Both the position numbers and the translations under genes were made by a program. A model generated the notes under the pieces. The model saw only the letters and a list, made by a program, of their open reading frames with translations, made no database searches and was not told the DNA's origin. A stretch of DNA of 64,000 nt from Cryptomeria japonica (Eukaryota; Streptophyta; Pinopsida; Cupressales; Cupressaceae): NCBI RefSeq assembly GCF_030272615.1, contig NC_081413.1:333972302-334036301 (forward strand), read 5' to 3'. This document shows, piece after piece, positions 34,238 through 47,941 of the stretch. Each line of letters opens with the position of its first letter. Position 1 is the stretch's first letter.

Positions 34238-35068
34238 TCATAGACTGGAAAAGGTATTTTTATATCTCAAACTAAATATGTGAAGGAATTGTTGAAGAAG
34301 TTTGGGTTAGATGAATCCAAACCGGTTGGAACTCCTATGGTGACTGGCTGCAAATTAACTAAGAATGATGAATCTTCGAAAGCTAATCAAAGTTTGTACA
34401 GTTCTATGGTTGCTAGACTACTATATCTTACTCAGAATAGGCCAGACATTATGCATGTTGTGTGCATGGCTACTAGATTTCAAGTTGATCCAGAAGAGAG
34501 TCATGTCATTGTTGTTAAGAGAATATTTCGATACTTGAAGGGAACTGTGGATTATGGTTTATGGTATCAGAGGAATGATGATTTCATGTTATGTGCTTAC
34601 ATTGATGCTGATTGGGCTGGTGATGCTGATGACCAGAAGAGTACATTCGGTGGTGCTTTCTTTTTCGGTAATAAATTAGTATCATGGGCTAGTAAGAAAC
34701 AAGATCCAGTGTCCTTATCTACTGCTGAAGCTGAGTACATTGCTGCTACTAGTAGCTGCACTCAGGTGGTTTGGATGAAGCAAATGTTGAAGGATATCAG
34801 AGTTATCTATGATGAGGCTACTGTCATATACTGTGATGATTCCAGTGCTATTAACATGTCAAAGAATCCAATGCAACATTCAAAGACTAAACATGTGTCA
34901 ATCAAATATCATTACTTGAGAGAGAAAGTCAGTGAAGAGGAAGTGAAGTGGGAGTATGTGTCTACAAAGGAACAGATAGTTGATATTTTCACTAAGCCTT
35001 TGCTTATAGATACATTTGTCTACTTGAGAGATAAGTTAGGGGTATCCACCCCTCATGACGAGAAATAG
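34238..35068 (+). CDS. Copia RT thumb and RNase H (element F)
   Basis: Open from just after the RT stop to 35068. It includes VGTPMVTGCKL, LLYLTQNRPDI, RIFRYLKGTVDYGL and the RNase H residues: DADWAGD (Asp), STAEAEYIA (Glu), YCDDSSAI (Asp) and the late D in IVDIFTKPL. All expected acidic residues are present. The domain would degrade RNA in the RNA-DNA hybrid. It ends STPHDEK as copia polyproteins often do, shortly before the PPT. Confidence 0.8.
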
Positions 35069-35171
35069 ATGCATTGAGTTGCATCAATCCAGTGGACTTC
35101 ACAGTCTTATCTCTTTATCTAGATTGATGAGTTGGTGCTTCTCCTCTGGTGGAGTAGTCTAGTTATGTGTT

Positions 35172-35188
35172 TTAGGGGAAGAAAATTA
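35172..35188 (+). other. Polypurine tract of element F
   Basis: TTAGGGGAAGAAAATTA directly before the LTR start TGATTTGCC. Tract composition is typical of copia; the exact LTR start is less certain. Confidence 0.55.
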
Positions 35189-36516
35189 TGATTTGCCTAT
35201 CTATGATAGTGAATTTGAGATCTTTGGCATTGATGTCAACATATTCTTGCTCCGGTGATTGCAAATTGGTTCATTGTGATCATGGGGTGTATGGAGTATC
35301 TTTCATATCATTATATTCTTCTGTACTGGTGTTGGTGATCCGAGAAGCTTAATTGATCATATCAGATGATCTAGTTTTTGCAATTTCTTTTTCTTATCAA
35401 TGCTTTGCAAAGTTCAATATTTCCTCCAGTATATTTCGGTATGATCAGATATTGAGCTAAGATTTTGGGATATTGTTTGGGATGGTCTTATGTATCTTCA
35501 TTTTAGATGGTTCATGGTTTGGTGCTCTGTAAGTTATCATTCTTCATGATAGTTGTTGCTATTTGAGTGTTCTTGAGTTCCAGATGTTGGCAGATGAAGG
35601 TTTGATAAGTGGTGTTGGTGCATTTGATACTGATGATTCTAATGTGCTTGTTGGTGTTTCCTAATTGTGTCCTATTTTTTTAATGATCCGCATTGATTAT
35701 TGTGCGAGTTCTTGGTGACTTTGTTGAACTGGTGATGTTCTTCATGGCAATTTTTTTGGGTGGTGTACCGTGTTGCGGTTGATCTTGGCGTGATTTCTGG
35801 TGGTGTTGCGTGTTTGGAGACTTGAATTAGGTCCATGTTATGTCTTGTATATCATTATATTGGTCCGGTGGTCAATCTTTGTATCATGTGATGTAATTTT
35901 ATAATTTTGAGTTGAGGGTTTAGCCGACCTTGTTGTCAAGGTTGATGAATTGTATAAATAGGTTATATAGTCATGTAAATTAGGTGTCATGGTTATGTCT
36001 ACATTATTAGAGAGTGGTGTATGTGCAATCGAGTGATTCATCCTTTGACATTGTAACTGACCAGAGTTTGGTGTTGCAGAGCAACCAATTGTGCTTAACC
36101 AGAATTGTCATCAGGCATTTGGAGATGCTATTATTGCCGTTCATTCCTTTTGGATTGTAGTCTGAATCTTGTTGTAAATTAGTGAGACTTCCCTGAGGTT
36201 TGTAGCCTTCTAGGTCATTATCTTTTAAGCAGTGAGCTCTAGGCAGTGTGCCTGAATGCATGTGCATTCCCCATTGTAATAATTTTATAGACTACTGTAG
36301 AGTATCATCTTATTGTGGGTAGGTTCCCACTATTGTTTTTCCCTTAACTGGGTTTTCCACGTCAAAATATTGGTGTTGTGTGTTGTGATATCAATTTTCT
36401 TATCTTTGTTATTGTTGCAGTTTATCAGATCTATTTTTGTGATTAAGTTTATAGAATCTAGTGAATACTGATTCACCCTCCCTCCTCTCAGTTATCTCTC
36501 ATTGTTGTTGCCAACA
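35189..36516 (+). repeat. 3' LTR of copia element F
   Basis: About 1.33 kb ending TTGCCAACA at 36516. Its last 752 bases match 14034-14784. The TATA-like 'tgtataaatagg' is at about 35950. The U5 hairpin is weaker here (ACTGA 36467-36471 with TCAGT 36488-36492). Confidence 0.75.
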
Positions 36517-38622
36517 ATACCTTATAGAAGAGAAGGTGGAGAAAATGTTTCTCTCTCTTCTGAATTGGTTGACATTATTCTCTTTCATCTACAAATTTAA
36601 ACCTCAACGCACCCTTGTGGTATATAGAGGATACCCCTAGTTTAGCTTGCAAAGCCCAATTGAAATATTTTGGCCTTCTTTTATTGATAAACCCACTTGA
36701 GTGGCCTTGTTTAGGTGTCTTGTATATTTCAGTGTTTAGATAACCTTCCCCACTTGAAGCCAAAAGAGGACAAAAATCCAAATTGGGCCATAAGGAAAAT
36801 TGTCTTCATCTTTCATTTCTTATTATATCAAATCAAACAGTAAAATTCAAAATACGATTTTTTTTTTTTAATCTTTGTGAATCTATATGTGTTAATGTGT
36901 TTGGCATCCTTCCATGCTTTGAAAGTATTGTGTGGGAGAAAAAGTGACACTAAGCAAACATGCCCTAATCTCACTTTCAACCACACACTTGTGGAATACG
37001 AAAGAGCCTAGAGGTATCACACAATTGGCTACTTCTTTTTGTGGAAGAGAGAGCCACGGGCTACCTATTAGGATTTCTATTCCTTTGTTGTAATTGAAAG
37101 ACAAAGTGATGCAAGTTCAATTCCTAACCCCAAAGTGCAAGTATGAACTAATAACAAGATTGCAGAATTGAACTTAAACAATGGAAAGCTGTAAACACAA
37201 GGACAAGGAAAGAATGCAAATGCGTACCCGGAGTTGAAATCTGACTGAAAATGTTCGGGACGGGGGCGCAGGCGCCACTGTCCTGATTCTGCCCCTGAAA
37301 CTGCTCCAGAAACTGTTGTTTTGCAACCTGAAAAGCTGTCAAAAATGCTGAAAACTGCTGTCTGTCAGGAGGACCAGGGCGCCCAGTGCCCTTGTCCCAG
37401 GGACCAAGGCACCCAGCGCCCCTGTCCTGGCAGGACCAGGGCGCCCCACGCCCCTGTCCTAGCTTTCTGGGCTGGAATTTGGTGTGAAGTTCAGTCTCCG
37501 TCTGCTTCCGTCGGATCTTCAACTTGCGACGTCGTCCGAATCCCGAAACCTGCACTTATATCTAAAAAGCTATGGTGGGCGGCTATATAGGGTTTTGCCT
37601 TAGTCAAACCCCCGCTTTGGTGATTTCCACCTCCACGAATAGCCAAGTTGTATTGTAAAAGTAATGTGTGTGTAGACCTTGTGTGTGTGCAAGATCCTAA
37701 AATGAAAGTAAGCAAGCTAGAGCAACCTAGAAAGTAAACCCTAATTGCTTGTAAATGATAATGTAAATGCTCCAAATCAAGATGTAAAGAGATCTAAAGC
37801 ATGAATACAAGTGATATAATGAGGCTTATGCAAAGACATGAAAACAACATGAAATCATACCCAACCCCAAGGGAGGGGTACAAGCCAATCTTCAGTCAGT
37901 GATCCCTTATTGTTCTTCAATGCCTTCAAAGCCCTAAATGGATGAATGAAATTGATAGATGCTTGATGGATGGATGTTGAATGTTGTTGAAGTCTTCAAA
38001 GATCTGCTCTTTTGCTGCATAGAAGGTCCTTGAAACCAAAATTCCTGGATCCTTTCAAATGAAGAAAGAGAGCTCTTATATATGAAACCCTAGGTCTTAA
38101 TTTCAACTTTTGGCCAACCTAGAGATTGAATCTCCTGCCAATTTCTTGGGGTTAAGCTTTATTTTATGATTGGATCGCTCTCCTAAAATTTCGGGAAAAA
38201 TGTCCAGGACCATGTGCACTCCGGGCGCCATGGTCCTCTCCAGGCGCCATGGTCCCGACAACTTTTCACCAAATTTTCAGGGCCGTCTGATATGATGATT
38301 TTAGAGAGAATCCCGAAGTTACAGCTGATTTCGAGATGTTTTGACCCTCGAAATCAAGCCCCCAAGTTCAAAATAGGACCTAATTAGGGTTTTTGATTAA
38401 ATGATGTATTGGAGGAATAAAATGAAAGGGGCACACTTTAATGAAAAGGGCCCAACTTTATGATATGGGAGATGATAAAATAGAACCTTAGACCTAATTA
38501 ATTTAATTAATTAAGTGCTAAAGGGGAAATGCAATGCAAAATGCAAAATGCACCAAGGTGGGTGCTAAACTAGGTGTGAAATTGTACCACCCTAGCAAGT
38601 GCGTACAATTTACGACGCTACA
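36517..38622 (-). repeat. Degenerate LTR-like sequence
   Basis: The right end GCGTACAATTTACGACGCTACA, read on the minus strand as TGTAGCGTCGTAAATTGTACGC, looks like a gypsy LTR start. The left limit is not found. 37258-37470 is GC-rich with three tandem 30-32 base units (37371, 37401, 37433). No coding sequence is supported. Confidence 0.4.
37371..37461. repeat. GC-rich 30-32 bp tandem repeat, three units
   Basis: Units begin GGACCAGGGCGCCC (37371), GGACCAAGGCACCC (37401) and GGACCAGGGCGCCCC (37433), each ending near CCCTGTCC. Related 'ggcgccatggtcc' text recurs at 38224-38255. Confidence 0.75.
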
Positions 38623-40769
38623 AGTATAAATATCTATCTTATTTTTTATATCTCTTTCCAAAAGGCATCATCTAACCAAAATAATAATCAAAACCAAACT
38701 TTCAAAATATAAAACTTCCAAGGCAATCACATTTGGAAACTTGAAACTAGCAAATTTTTTAATCTAAACTTGACATCTTGATAAGATTTAGAGAAAAAGA
38801 TAGCGATCTAAGAAACTTGTCATATTATTGCTCAAATTCATTAAAGTTCAAGTTCAATATCCTATCTTTTGATTTGACATTGATCATTTTTTTCTTTTAT
38901 CTTGGTCTCATAAGTCTATTCCAAGTTGAAAAGCTATCTTTTTATGATTTGGTAGATATATTACCTTTTGAGTCTTTGTTTACTATTAATTTGGTGTGCT
39001 TCACTTTAATTTTGTTGTCTTAGATTCACAAAGCTAGTTCAAACAATATTTTATGTTTATCATTTTAGAGATCTAGTTTAACTTTGATCAATTTTAGGTT
39101 TGAAACTAATAGGTATACTTTACTTTACTATGAGTATTTATATAGGCTCATACTCCCATTAAAGTAGGAGCTAAATTTAGCATCATAAATTTTCACCGGG
39201 CCAATTTACGCCTTATGTTGGTTCCCCTACTTTAGCATGTCCCCTCCTTAGCTCCTATTTAGGTCTGATTTATGCTCAATCTCCAAATTTGATGCCATGT
39301 ACACCCACTAACTGATTTCCTGGAGGGGTGTCTTTCTCCCTAGGGATAAATTGAGGTCCCTAATTGAGAAGGACTAGGAGGCTAGCACCTTGGTCCTAGG
39401 ACCAGAACACCCTCACCCTGGTCCCTCTTAGTTGGGCCCTATTTTGAAATGAGAGATGGGCCCTATCTCTCCAATGGAAATTCAACTTTATGATTCCGCA
39501 TGACCGTTGGAGGTCATCCTAATCGGTAAATGACGTAGATAGCCCTATATAAAAACATTTGATCAACTTAATTCTATTTAAATTTCCACCCATTCTATCA
39601 ATCTTCAAGCGCTCTTGCATCCATGAAGTATTTATCATCAAGCATTTTCAGAGATCTTCAAGGCTGCATATTCTTCATTCAAGTTCTATTGTGGAGCAAA
39701 ATTACATCATTCATATGCAAGCATGTGTGTGTCATTAGGGTTTTGTCATGTTCATTCTATTTCATACAACATATGTGATTACATTCAAGAAGCAAAGCAT
39801 CATCATCAACAATTGCAAATCCGAGGTATATCTTTTCATTATTTATTTCAATATTTGCATATTTCATTCAAGGTTAATTCCTAAACTGAGGTTTGACTTA
39901 GGCAAACCTCTATTCCCAACCATTTTCCCTTCTCTACTATGTGTAGGAATAGGTGTGAAGCTGTAACTTTTAGGATCAACATTATTCACAGAGATGAATA
40001 GATTCCCTTTTAGATGGTGAAAAGTTTGGAGGACTAAAGTGGTGAGCATTTTGGTCCCAACAATTTAGGATGACCTTTTGGGAACAAATCCAAACATTCA
40101 CATATTACTTAGATCAAGGTTTGTGGCTCTATTTGACGACTATAGCTCATTGTTTATTCATAATTACTTTAATTTCAACACATTTACCCTAATTTCAACA
40201 TTTTCACAATTCAACTTAAAAAGTGGGAATCAAATCCTAACCAATAAATCTACTCAGAATTCTTGGCCCTATCCTTGTTGATTTGAGGCTAGATCTATTG
40301 GATTCACCCTTCTTTAATGTAATTGGTGCCTAAGAAAAAATTAAGAATTTTAATACATCATTGGGTGAAATATTAAATTTTTTCATCATTATGGTTGAAA
40401 AGTCTTTAGAAACATGCAAGCAATTTTTATTTGTAGGTGCAAATCCAGATTCAACAATGTTTGTTGACATCCTTGTTGCATTTTTCCTACAAAATGTAGA
40501 GGCATAGGTAGTGTGCAAATTGTTTGACTAAATTCCTTAAAGAAGTGCAGTCTCATTATGTTCATGGAAGAGTTGTAGCAAGACATGGTAACTTGAACAC
40601 TTCAACTCAGTGCCTCAAAGATATGTCATCTCAAGGAATGAAATGAAATGATTACACGACGTGCACAAAATGGATTTTACAAGGAACCTCTCAAAAATTT
40701 TGAATTAATGAAGCATTCTCAATCAAATGTGTCCTAACTTTGTAAGATTTGTTTGCATTCTAGTTATAT
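38623..40769 (+). other. AT-rich degenerate LTR-like sequence
   Basis: No gene found. A TATA-like 'ctatataaaaac' at 39543 is followed by 'caagcgctcttgcatccatg' and 'cattagggttttgtc', a style seen in the R region of plant gypsy LTRs. Possible old plus-strand LTR; boundaries not visible. Confidence 0.3.
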
Positions 40770-41994
40770 TGAAAGCACCAGAATACTAAGAGGGTGGGGG
40801 GGGTGAATCAGTATTCCCACATATTTAAAAAACTTTCCCCACAATTATAATTATCCACATAAATATCAAATAAATAGTTGATGTAGAATAAACATGAAGA
40901 ATGCAACCACAAGATAAACACTAGATTTTGTACGTGGAAAACCCAAATGGGAAAAACCACATAGAGTGTTAACTCTTAGGAGAATATAACTAGTTATATT
41001 TGTGTTTACAATGAGGGGTGGCTCACTGCCAGATTACAAAAATGGCTCACTGTCGGACTGCTCATTGTAGTTATACAAAGAGATGGCTAACTATTGGAAT
41101 GCTCAATGCAAGTAAAAAGGTTGAACTGAAAAGAATAGAATCTCCAAATTCTTGGGATCAGTTATAAGGTTAAGCTCATATTACAATTTTCAAACCCTAC
41201 AATAGATCCAGTTAGAGATCTTTGTATAATTGTTCTGCAATATGTCTGGTAAAGGACTATTGCTCCACTACAACACTGTCTGCTTTTGTTGTCTACAACT
41301 CACACTTCACACATTGTTATCTTTGCTACCAATTTTGTTTTGCATATCACACACACCTTCACATACTCAATATCTCTTGTTCATTGTTATGCTACTGCAT
41401 ATGTATATGTATATATACCAGAGGGCACAAATACAAAATAGTGTGTCAGCCAAGCCCAACACATTAGCAATATGCTTATGTCAGCCTCCACAAGACTTCT
41501 ACACACTTCCTTTACACACTCTGATTGCCAATGCATATATTGAGATTATCGGAATGGGACAGGGTCATCCAAACCCAAGAATACCAACCCATTATCACAA
41601 GATCAAGCTCAATATCTCCAAAATGTAGATGCCACGCGTACCAAGAAAGCCACAACATAAAACTCAAAGAGATACTTCTGACAATTACCAAAGCAGCTAA
41701 CATCGAGACACATAGCTAATACTGGGATCAATGGTAACTCCTAACTCCAAGACACATAACTAAAATTGGGATTAATGAGAGCTCAAGGAATCTTCATCCA
41801 GAGTTTTCCATCACACATTACCTCTATCATGCTACATACAAACTTCTGACCAAAAATGCAACGCTAAACTGTACATGTTGTCTACATAGAATAATCATAA
41901 CATCCAAACCAATATCCAGATCGTATACACTATCTGGTCCAAACTAGATAACTGGTTTGACATTAATGACAACATTATTCACACAAGTCTAACA
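40770..41994 (-). repeat. 3' LTR of element E
   Basis: Plus-strand ends TGAAAGCACCAG and CAAGTCTAACA. U5 hairpin at 40781-40816: arms GAATACTAA and TCAGTATTC with a G-rich loop; the single mismatch is a G-U pair in the minus-strand RNA. 'gtggaaaacccaaatgggaaaaacc' recalls D and G. Confidence 0.75.
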
Positions 41995-42194
41995 ATCTCC
42001 CCCTTTGTCATTGATGACAAAACATATTCAAAACATAGCTGTGCACAAATCCCCCTTACTCTTGCAACTCCTCAAATCCATATTCATTTCTCCCCCTTTT
42101 GACATCAAAGACAAAGGATGCCTTTGATGAAAAAAAGAAAGGACAAATATATACACCCCAAAAATGTCAAACCCTAAATATTACACAAAAACTT

Positions 42195-43905
42195 TCAACT
42201 ACTTTTCTTCAAAAATATGAGCTTGTATTTTTCTTTCAAATCCGAAAGAAGAACTTCCCAAGAATTCATAGCCATTTTGATACTTACTGAAAGACTTCTG
42301 AACTCTACCAATAGATCAACTAATTTTGAAAAACTATCCAGAGTAGATGGATTCTGTTCATACTCAACTGCATTCTCAAGCAACACCGAAAAATGTTCTA
42401 ACTTTCCAAAACATGCTCACAAAGTCTTCTTTCTGCCTTAACTGTAGTAAGAGATCAACTTGAAGAGAGTTAACTCTTTTTCTCTTCTCCCTATCTTTAT
42501 CTCAGAAAATCAAAAGACTTGCCTAGACTTGTCAGCTCATCCTTAATAGCATCAATCTTACTTTTGTACTTTAATGCAGCTCTCGGCCAAGAGATACAAT
42601 ACCTGTAGACTCTGCTAGCACTGCGGATACAGTCTCTTAGTTCCTCAATAGATGTTGATAAATTATTTTGTGCATCAATACATTCATTAAATATATTTTG
42701 CATATCCAGACCTTTTTCCTCAACTAACTTCTCAGACATTCTTTCTCTTAGAACCTCATTCAAAGATTCTAGAAGCATATTATTGATATCTTCGGGGCTC
42801 ATGTTGTTTCAAATCAAATGCTCATCAGAATACTCTTAATTATATTTGACTTGACTGAAGTTAGAGATTTCACACCAATCTTCTTGATTCCATCCATGTA
42901 GTCAACTAATTTCAGCAAATTAGATTCATCATCTGAATCTCCAGCTTCTTGCTCCACAACTTTTGAATCTCCTCCATCTATAGGGGATTCTGGATCATCA
43001 ATCACCACAAAATTTTCTACCTTGCTTCTCTTTGGCTTTGAAATATTGACAGGAATAGGCTGTCTCCTTTTCTTATTTTTGGAGGATGATCTCCAAAACT
43101 GGAAGAGAAAGGTATAGAAACTAGGCCAACACTCCACATGTCCACAAATGATTTGAAATAGACATTGCAAACTTCCTCTTTGTTATCCAAACCATTCAAA
43201 TAGCTGAATATGTGTCTTACAATTAGAACACTAGACAACCATATCAAATTACCTTTTTCCAGAAGGGATTCCAAACAATGCATAACCAAACTTACAAGCA
43301 ATGACCCAATCCAGAAAGCATAATTCTTCTCTTTTGTCATCTTAATATTTTCCAACAACAATTCTTTCAAAAATTCACACAAGTCAAATGATTTGTTCCC
43401 CATTACAAGCATATGTGGCACCTTCCCTATTTCTAAAATAGATTTTATAAGAGATGCCATAGGCAACATACCTCACCATAGGGTTGATGATCATGTTAAT
43501 GATTAAATCTCGCTGATCACCCTTCATGTTGGTTAGGGCTTCTTCTTCTTTATCTAAGATTGACTTCTTTTCTAGAACTTCTCCACTATCACACATTCCC
43601 GTGACCATAGAAATAGCTTCCTTCATGATCAGATAGGGTATATCCAACATGATGCAGTTATCTCGCACACGGCTAAGAATTATCCTGATAACCTCTGCAT
43701 TATCGAGCCAAGGGAATTCGGTCCATAGATTCAGATCTTTGCCATCCAATCCTTTAACCATCTGCAATTTATCATCATTCATACCAACTTCAACAACTCT
43801 AATCTTCTCCGAGTTATATTCATCCAAGAGAACTTTGTCCATAGTTTGAAATTCCTCACTACTAGATTCTCTGACAATCAATTTTCCTTCCATGATTGCT
43901 TGCAC
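42195..43905 (-). pseudogene. Long ORF of unknown function (element E)
   Basis: Pieces in several frames: 43905-43384, 43469-43017, 43170-42814, 42802-42497 and 42386-42195. ISMVTGMCDSG, NPMVRYVAYGISYK and FDLCEFLKELLLENIKMTK correspond in order to VTGLPTTG, INVRFISMILGYK and IDVCEWLKDELIDNLGKLK in element D ORF2. The C-terminal pieces are charged and coiled-coil-like, as in D. The middle basic region of D is shorter here. Function unknown. Confidence 0.55.
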
Positions 43906-44319
43906 TGCTCACTCTGCTATTGCTTTATTGTTCACAATATTCTTAAACACAAATAACGTATATGAAATAAATAAACTCAAAAAAAGATACTTATCTTGCT
44001 AAAGATACTTCATTAGGGTTTTGCCACCAAGAACTGTCTTATCGATGATGTCAACAAGATTCTTTTGATTACCAGATACCACTCAAAGCACTGTCATGCC
44101 GGATTAGTGACATGATCCACTTAGACAGGGAGGACAAGAGATTTTTCTTTTAGATCAAGACCCGCCCTAACCCAAAATTCTAAACTTAATTACTGGAGGA
44201 AGGGAAGCCTGCACCAGATTCTAGTACATCGGGCTCACTTCCTTTGTTCTCACTCTTCTTTCTCCACACCAATTTTTTTCTTTGATTCATCATTCTTCAT
44301 CTCATTCTTTTCAGCAGAT

Positions 44320-44470
44320 TTCACCATATTTCCACTTTTGCATTGATTAGCATAATGTTCAAGCTTCTTGCATTTGAAACAACTAATAATCTTCCTTTCA
44401 AATCTTACCAGATGTGATTTGCATTGACTATCCTTATGTCCCTAGTTATTGAAAATGTAATAGTATTCAT
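44320..44470 (-). pseudogene. Zinc-knuckle gag remnant (element E)
   Basis: Minus-strand reading gives CFKCKKLEHYANQC, a complete CCHC knuckle, preceded by a degenerate one (GHKDSQC after a stop). It lies upstream of the long ORF as in element D. Confidence 0.6.
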
Positions 44471-44480
44471 CAAAAGTTGT

Positions 44481-45663
44481 AACTCTTCTTGTTTGCATTA
44501 ACCAAATTATAGTTCTAATTCACAACATGATTCCTATAAAGACTATAGTGCCCCTCCCCAATTCATCCTTTATGAGAGAATGCGATAAACACTTTTAGAT
44601 TTGTGCTCTGATAGTTTCTTTGATATTAGTGGATTCATTATGATTTATGTGGATGAAGTTATGTCATGGACTAATATGTTGATTGGGCCTATGCACTCAC
44701 TATTCATGTATGTATTATATTGCTTATGAGGTTGTGATGTTATCTTGATTATGCTAGCCCTATTCCATAATTATGATGATGATTGAGTTTATGATTGTGA
44801 TTGTCTTCTAGTGTCTTCGTGATAGGGACGATGTCACACCACTCATTGCGAGCATGATATGGCATTGTGATTCTCTATCAATTTCTTGATCATTTATGAT
44901 GTATATGTACCGTACATATGTTGTATTGTGTTTTAGTGATGGATGCAGGATTGCAGGTACCAGACATCGACTCCACCTGGTCTCGTAGGTCTAAGCGTGT
45001 CTTATCCCAATGTCAATTTGTCAGAGATGGCATATGTTTCCCTCTCACACTTTAGGCTTAAGTTGATACCCTTGTCAATTAGTGTCTTGGATTGAGTCGT
45101 TGATCTGCGTCATGTGGTATGTTGTTCAACCTTATGTCAGGTTGCCTTGTGAATTTGTGATTATTTATTAATTAATAATTAATCGGTTTATATGGTTTAT
45201 TTAGTATTAAATTAAATTAATGGATGGCAATAATATTTGACATTAATGTGTGAATTATTATTATTAGAGATTTATTATTTATTGATGTTTATTTCATGAA
45301 TTTGTATTTACTTGATGATTTTATATTATTATTATTTTATGGTCTAATGTTTAATTGAATATTTATTATATGAGCTTTTGATTTATTGAATTATTATTTA
45401 TTTATATATTAATTATTGGTTGAGTATTTATACCCATCTGTACATTTATTTATTTATTGTTTAATTACTGGTTGAAGCATTTATGCTTGTCCATACATTT
45501 ACATATTCATTATCCATTTTTTAAATTTGTTTATTATTTATTTATTTATCTTATTTATTGTTTATCTAATTATTTATTATTTTGATTATTTATTTATTTA
45601 TTTGTTATTATTTATGTACTTACCCTTGATATGATTAGCCCTCTTGGAAGTTGTGATTGTGAA
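44481..45663. other. AT-rich intergenic sequence
   Basis: No ORF or element boundary recognised. 45160-45620 is dominated by TTATTTATTTA runs and resembles 62470-62740, including a following 'tatgattag' or 'tatgattaa' phrase, so both may belong to one repeat family. Confidence 0.4.
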
Positions 45664-47047
45664 GATTTATTTTTTATTTTTTTATCGATAAGAGGCCAAG
45701 GCCAAGAATTTTATTAATTATTTTGAAGTTTTACATTACTCCACTCGTGCGGGTGCCGGTAGGAAAGAGTGGAGGTGAGAAAACCTCCGGCCTTGCTCGG
45801 GACCATAGTCCAGCTAGTCCTGACTTAATATACAATAATTTCAGATTTTAATACATCTACACCCCAGTCCAGGGTGATCAGGAGGGGGTGTTTCTATTTT
45901 ACCCCTCCCTTACAAGCCCTAATTTGCAAGTTTCAAAAATCATTTGTCCCTTAACTTCCACCCGCATGGCTCTAAAGTTGTTCTTTGGTTGTATATAGTA
46001 TCCCTTAATTGCTCGGGGTATACCTGTTTGGCTTGCATGGTTAGTTACTCAAACACTAGGCAGATTTGTTAGTATCGATCAGTCCATTATCATAAATGAA
46101 AATTTATCTGTAAAGCTAGAGAGATACCTTAATAGACTATCGTGTGAAACCTATCCTCACAGAACATAAATAAGAGATATAAAACTTAAAACTAAGTTGG
46201 GTTTCCAAATTCGATTATCTTAGGCCCAATCATGATCAACCCAAGACCCATCCAGATAAGGAGTCTTCAACTTCCAGCTCTTGTTAATGCTCCTGGATGC
46301 GATCCTTGAGAAGGAAGAGATCCAGGCTACAATAACAAGAGTAGGTAAATGAGATTCGGTCAGACCCACCTCCCTTTCCCTATAAATTTATAGCAGAGAG
46401 GATGATGGAGTATGATTATGCCAGGCTGGCTATAAATTTCTATCCAGACCCCGAATTTGCATGTTAGCCACCTTTAAACCATAGTCTTAAGATATGACAG
46501 GTGAATAGCAAATATAGAACTTCAGCAAGTGGCACTAGAGTTACTATCATTTGATTCGTATTCTAAAATATATACCATCAATGTGAGTAAATACCAGTAA
46601 ATGCATGCGTTCAGATGCTTGCTAATATCTAAAGTAAATATTTGAATTACTAGATATCAGATCAGAATGCTAAAATATGTCTATATAAACATTTGTCTTT
46701 AATATTCGATACACATTACTATTTAACCCCAATCACTGTTAACTATAGATAAAACCCTGTTTACTAGATTTAGTAATCTACTTTGAATCACCAATATAAT
46801 CAAAAAGTTAGTGGCAAGAATATCTCCTACAAAAATGACCTTGTTTTGCTATCAAGAATTATACCCTATTGAAACTAAAGGTAAGAAAATAAGATTGAGA
46901 GGTGGGAGAGGAATGAAGTATGCATCGGAGACTAAATATTTAGAAGAAGGTAGGAGCAGGAAAAAATAACATGAATAATTTTATCTTACTTTATGTAAAT
47001 ATCGTTATAAAGGTTAATGCTTATAAATATTCTTGAAAGATAACAGA

Positions 47048-47049
<2 letters not shown>

Positions 47050-47112
<63 letters not shown>

Positions 47113-47144
47113 TGTATGTATGTATGTATGTATGTATGTATGTA
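47050..47144. repeat. TA and TATG microsatellite
   Basis: (TA)n to about 47085, then (TATG)n to 47144. The Tyr/Ile/His-rich ORF across it is a repeat artefact. Confidence 0.95.
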
Positions 47145-47941
47145 GAACAAGAATGTACCAATGAAGGGCCTGGGATGACTACTGGTAACTGAGATTACCA
47201 ATAAAAGGAGATGTATTAGAGCAAAAACCCTTATAATTGAAGCCTCAAAGCTTAATTAACACTACCCCCCATAATTATGCCCGAAGCATGAGAAAGACCT
47301 AGGAAAGTAGATTTCTTCAGGGAAAACAAAGATTGAAAGATCCACATTATGCCTTTATATAATCATAATCACATATCTATATATTACTTATGGATATATA
47401 GCTTCATGTCTTCATGAATCAAAAAATAGCAAAGAGGCAAAACCATCTCAAGTCCATCGAAAAAGTATTGAAAGATCATTTATGAGGCATTCCTATTCCA
47501 AAGATTAAAAGGCTGTTAAGTGTATTGCTTCTAAGTATACTATAACTGCTAAAACAAAAAGGATTATCTCTGATAACGTAACCGCGTCCTCAAAGAATGC
47601 CAATCCAAAGGGCCTTCAACCTTTCTTGCTCAACTTGTGGGGGGGGGGCGAGGCCCGAAGCTCTCTGGTGCATCTCCTGAAAGGACAATAGGGGAGCGAG
47701 GGAGAGGCACATGATCAAGGATGATCGTGATATTCTCTACCTCCAGTTAGTTTTGCAGCCACTTCTCACATGGAGGTTTCTTAATTTGGAGAATCCAAGA
47801 GAGAAATAGGAAATTCCTGCTTCTGACAGAGCGCAGAGCTTCGAAAGCCAACGGGTCTTCAATTACCAGAATAGGGGAGCGAGGAACTGGGATATTCTTT
47901 CTGATAAGGATATCATAGTCCCGTGGTTTGGGAGCTGTGAG

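Larger units (their letters stand above)
14034..36516 (+). mobile_element. Ty1/copia element F, interrupted by D and by G+B
   Basis: Plus-strand copia element in the order LTR, PBS, gag, protease, integrase, RT, RNase H, PPT, LTR. Its 5' LTR is cut by element A at 14034. Element D sits within the gag zinc-knuckle region and element G (carrying B) between gag and protease. Removing both leaves a colinear but damaged element: stops in gag and integrase, a frameshift at the integrase catalytic region, loss of part of the RT fingers, and an altered RT active site. Confidence 0.85.
40770..44480 (-). mobile_element. Non-autonomous LTR element E, 5'-truncated relative of D
   Basis: Minus strand. 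3' LTR 40770-41994 (TG...CA, 1225 bases), polypurine tract 41995-42010, a multi-frame remnant of the unknown long ORF (43905-42195), then zinc-knuckle gag text at 44330-44470. The 5' LTR and PBS are missing; sequence beyond about 44480 is unrelated. No RT, integrase or protease motif. Same gene order as D although nucleotide sequence has diverged. Confidence 0.7.

Noticed and set aside
46986-47201. Tyr/Ile/His-rich ORFs over TA repeats (also 51749-52165, 55359-55765)
   Set aside because: They follow TA/TATG microsatellites and exist on both strands; no coding signal beyond the repeat.
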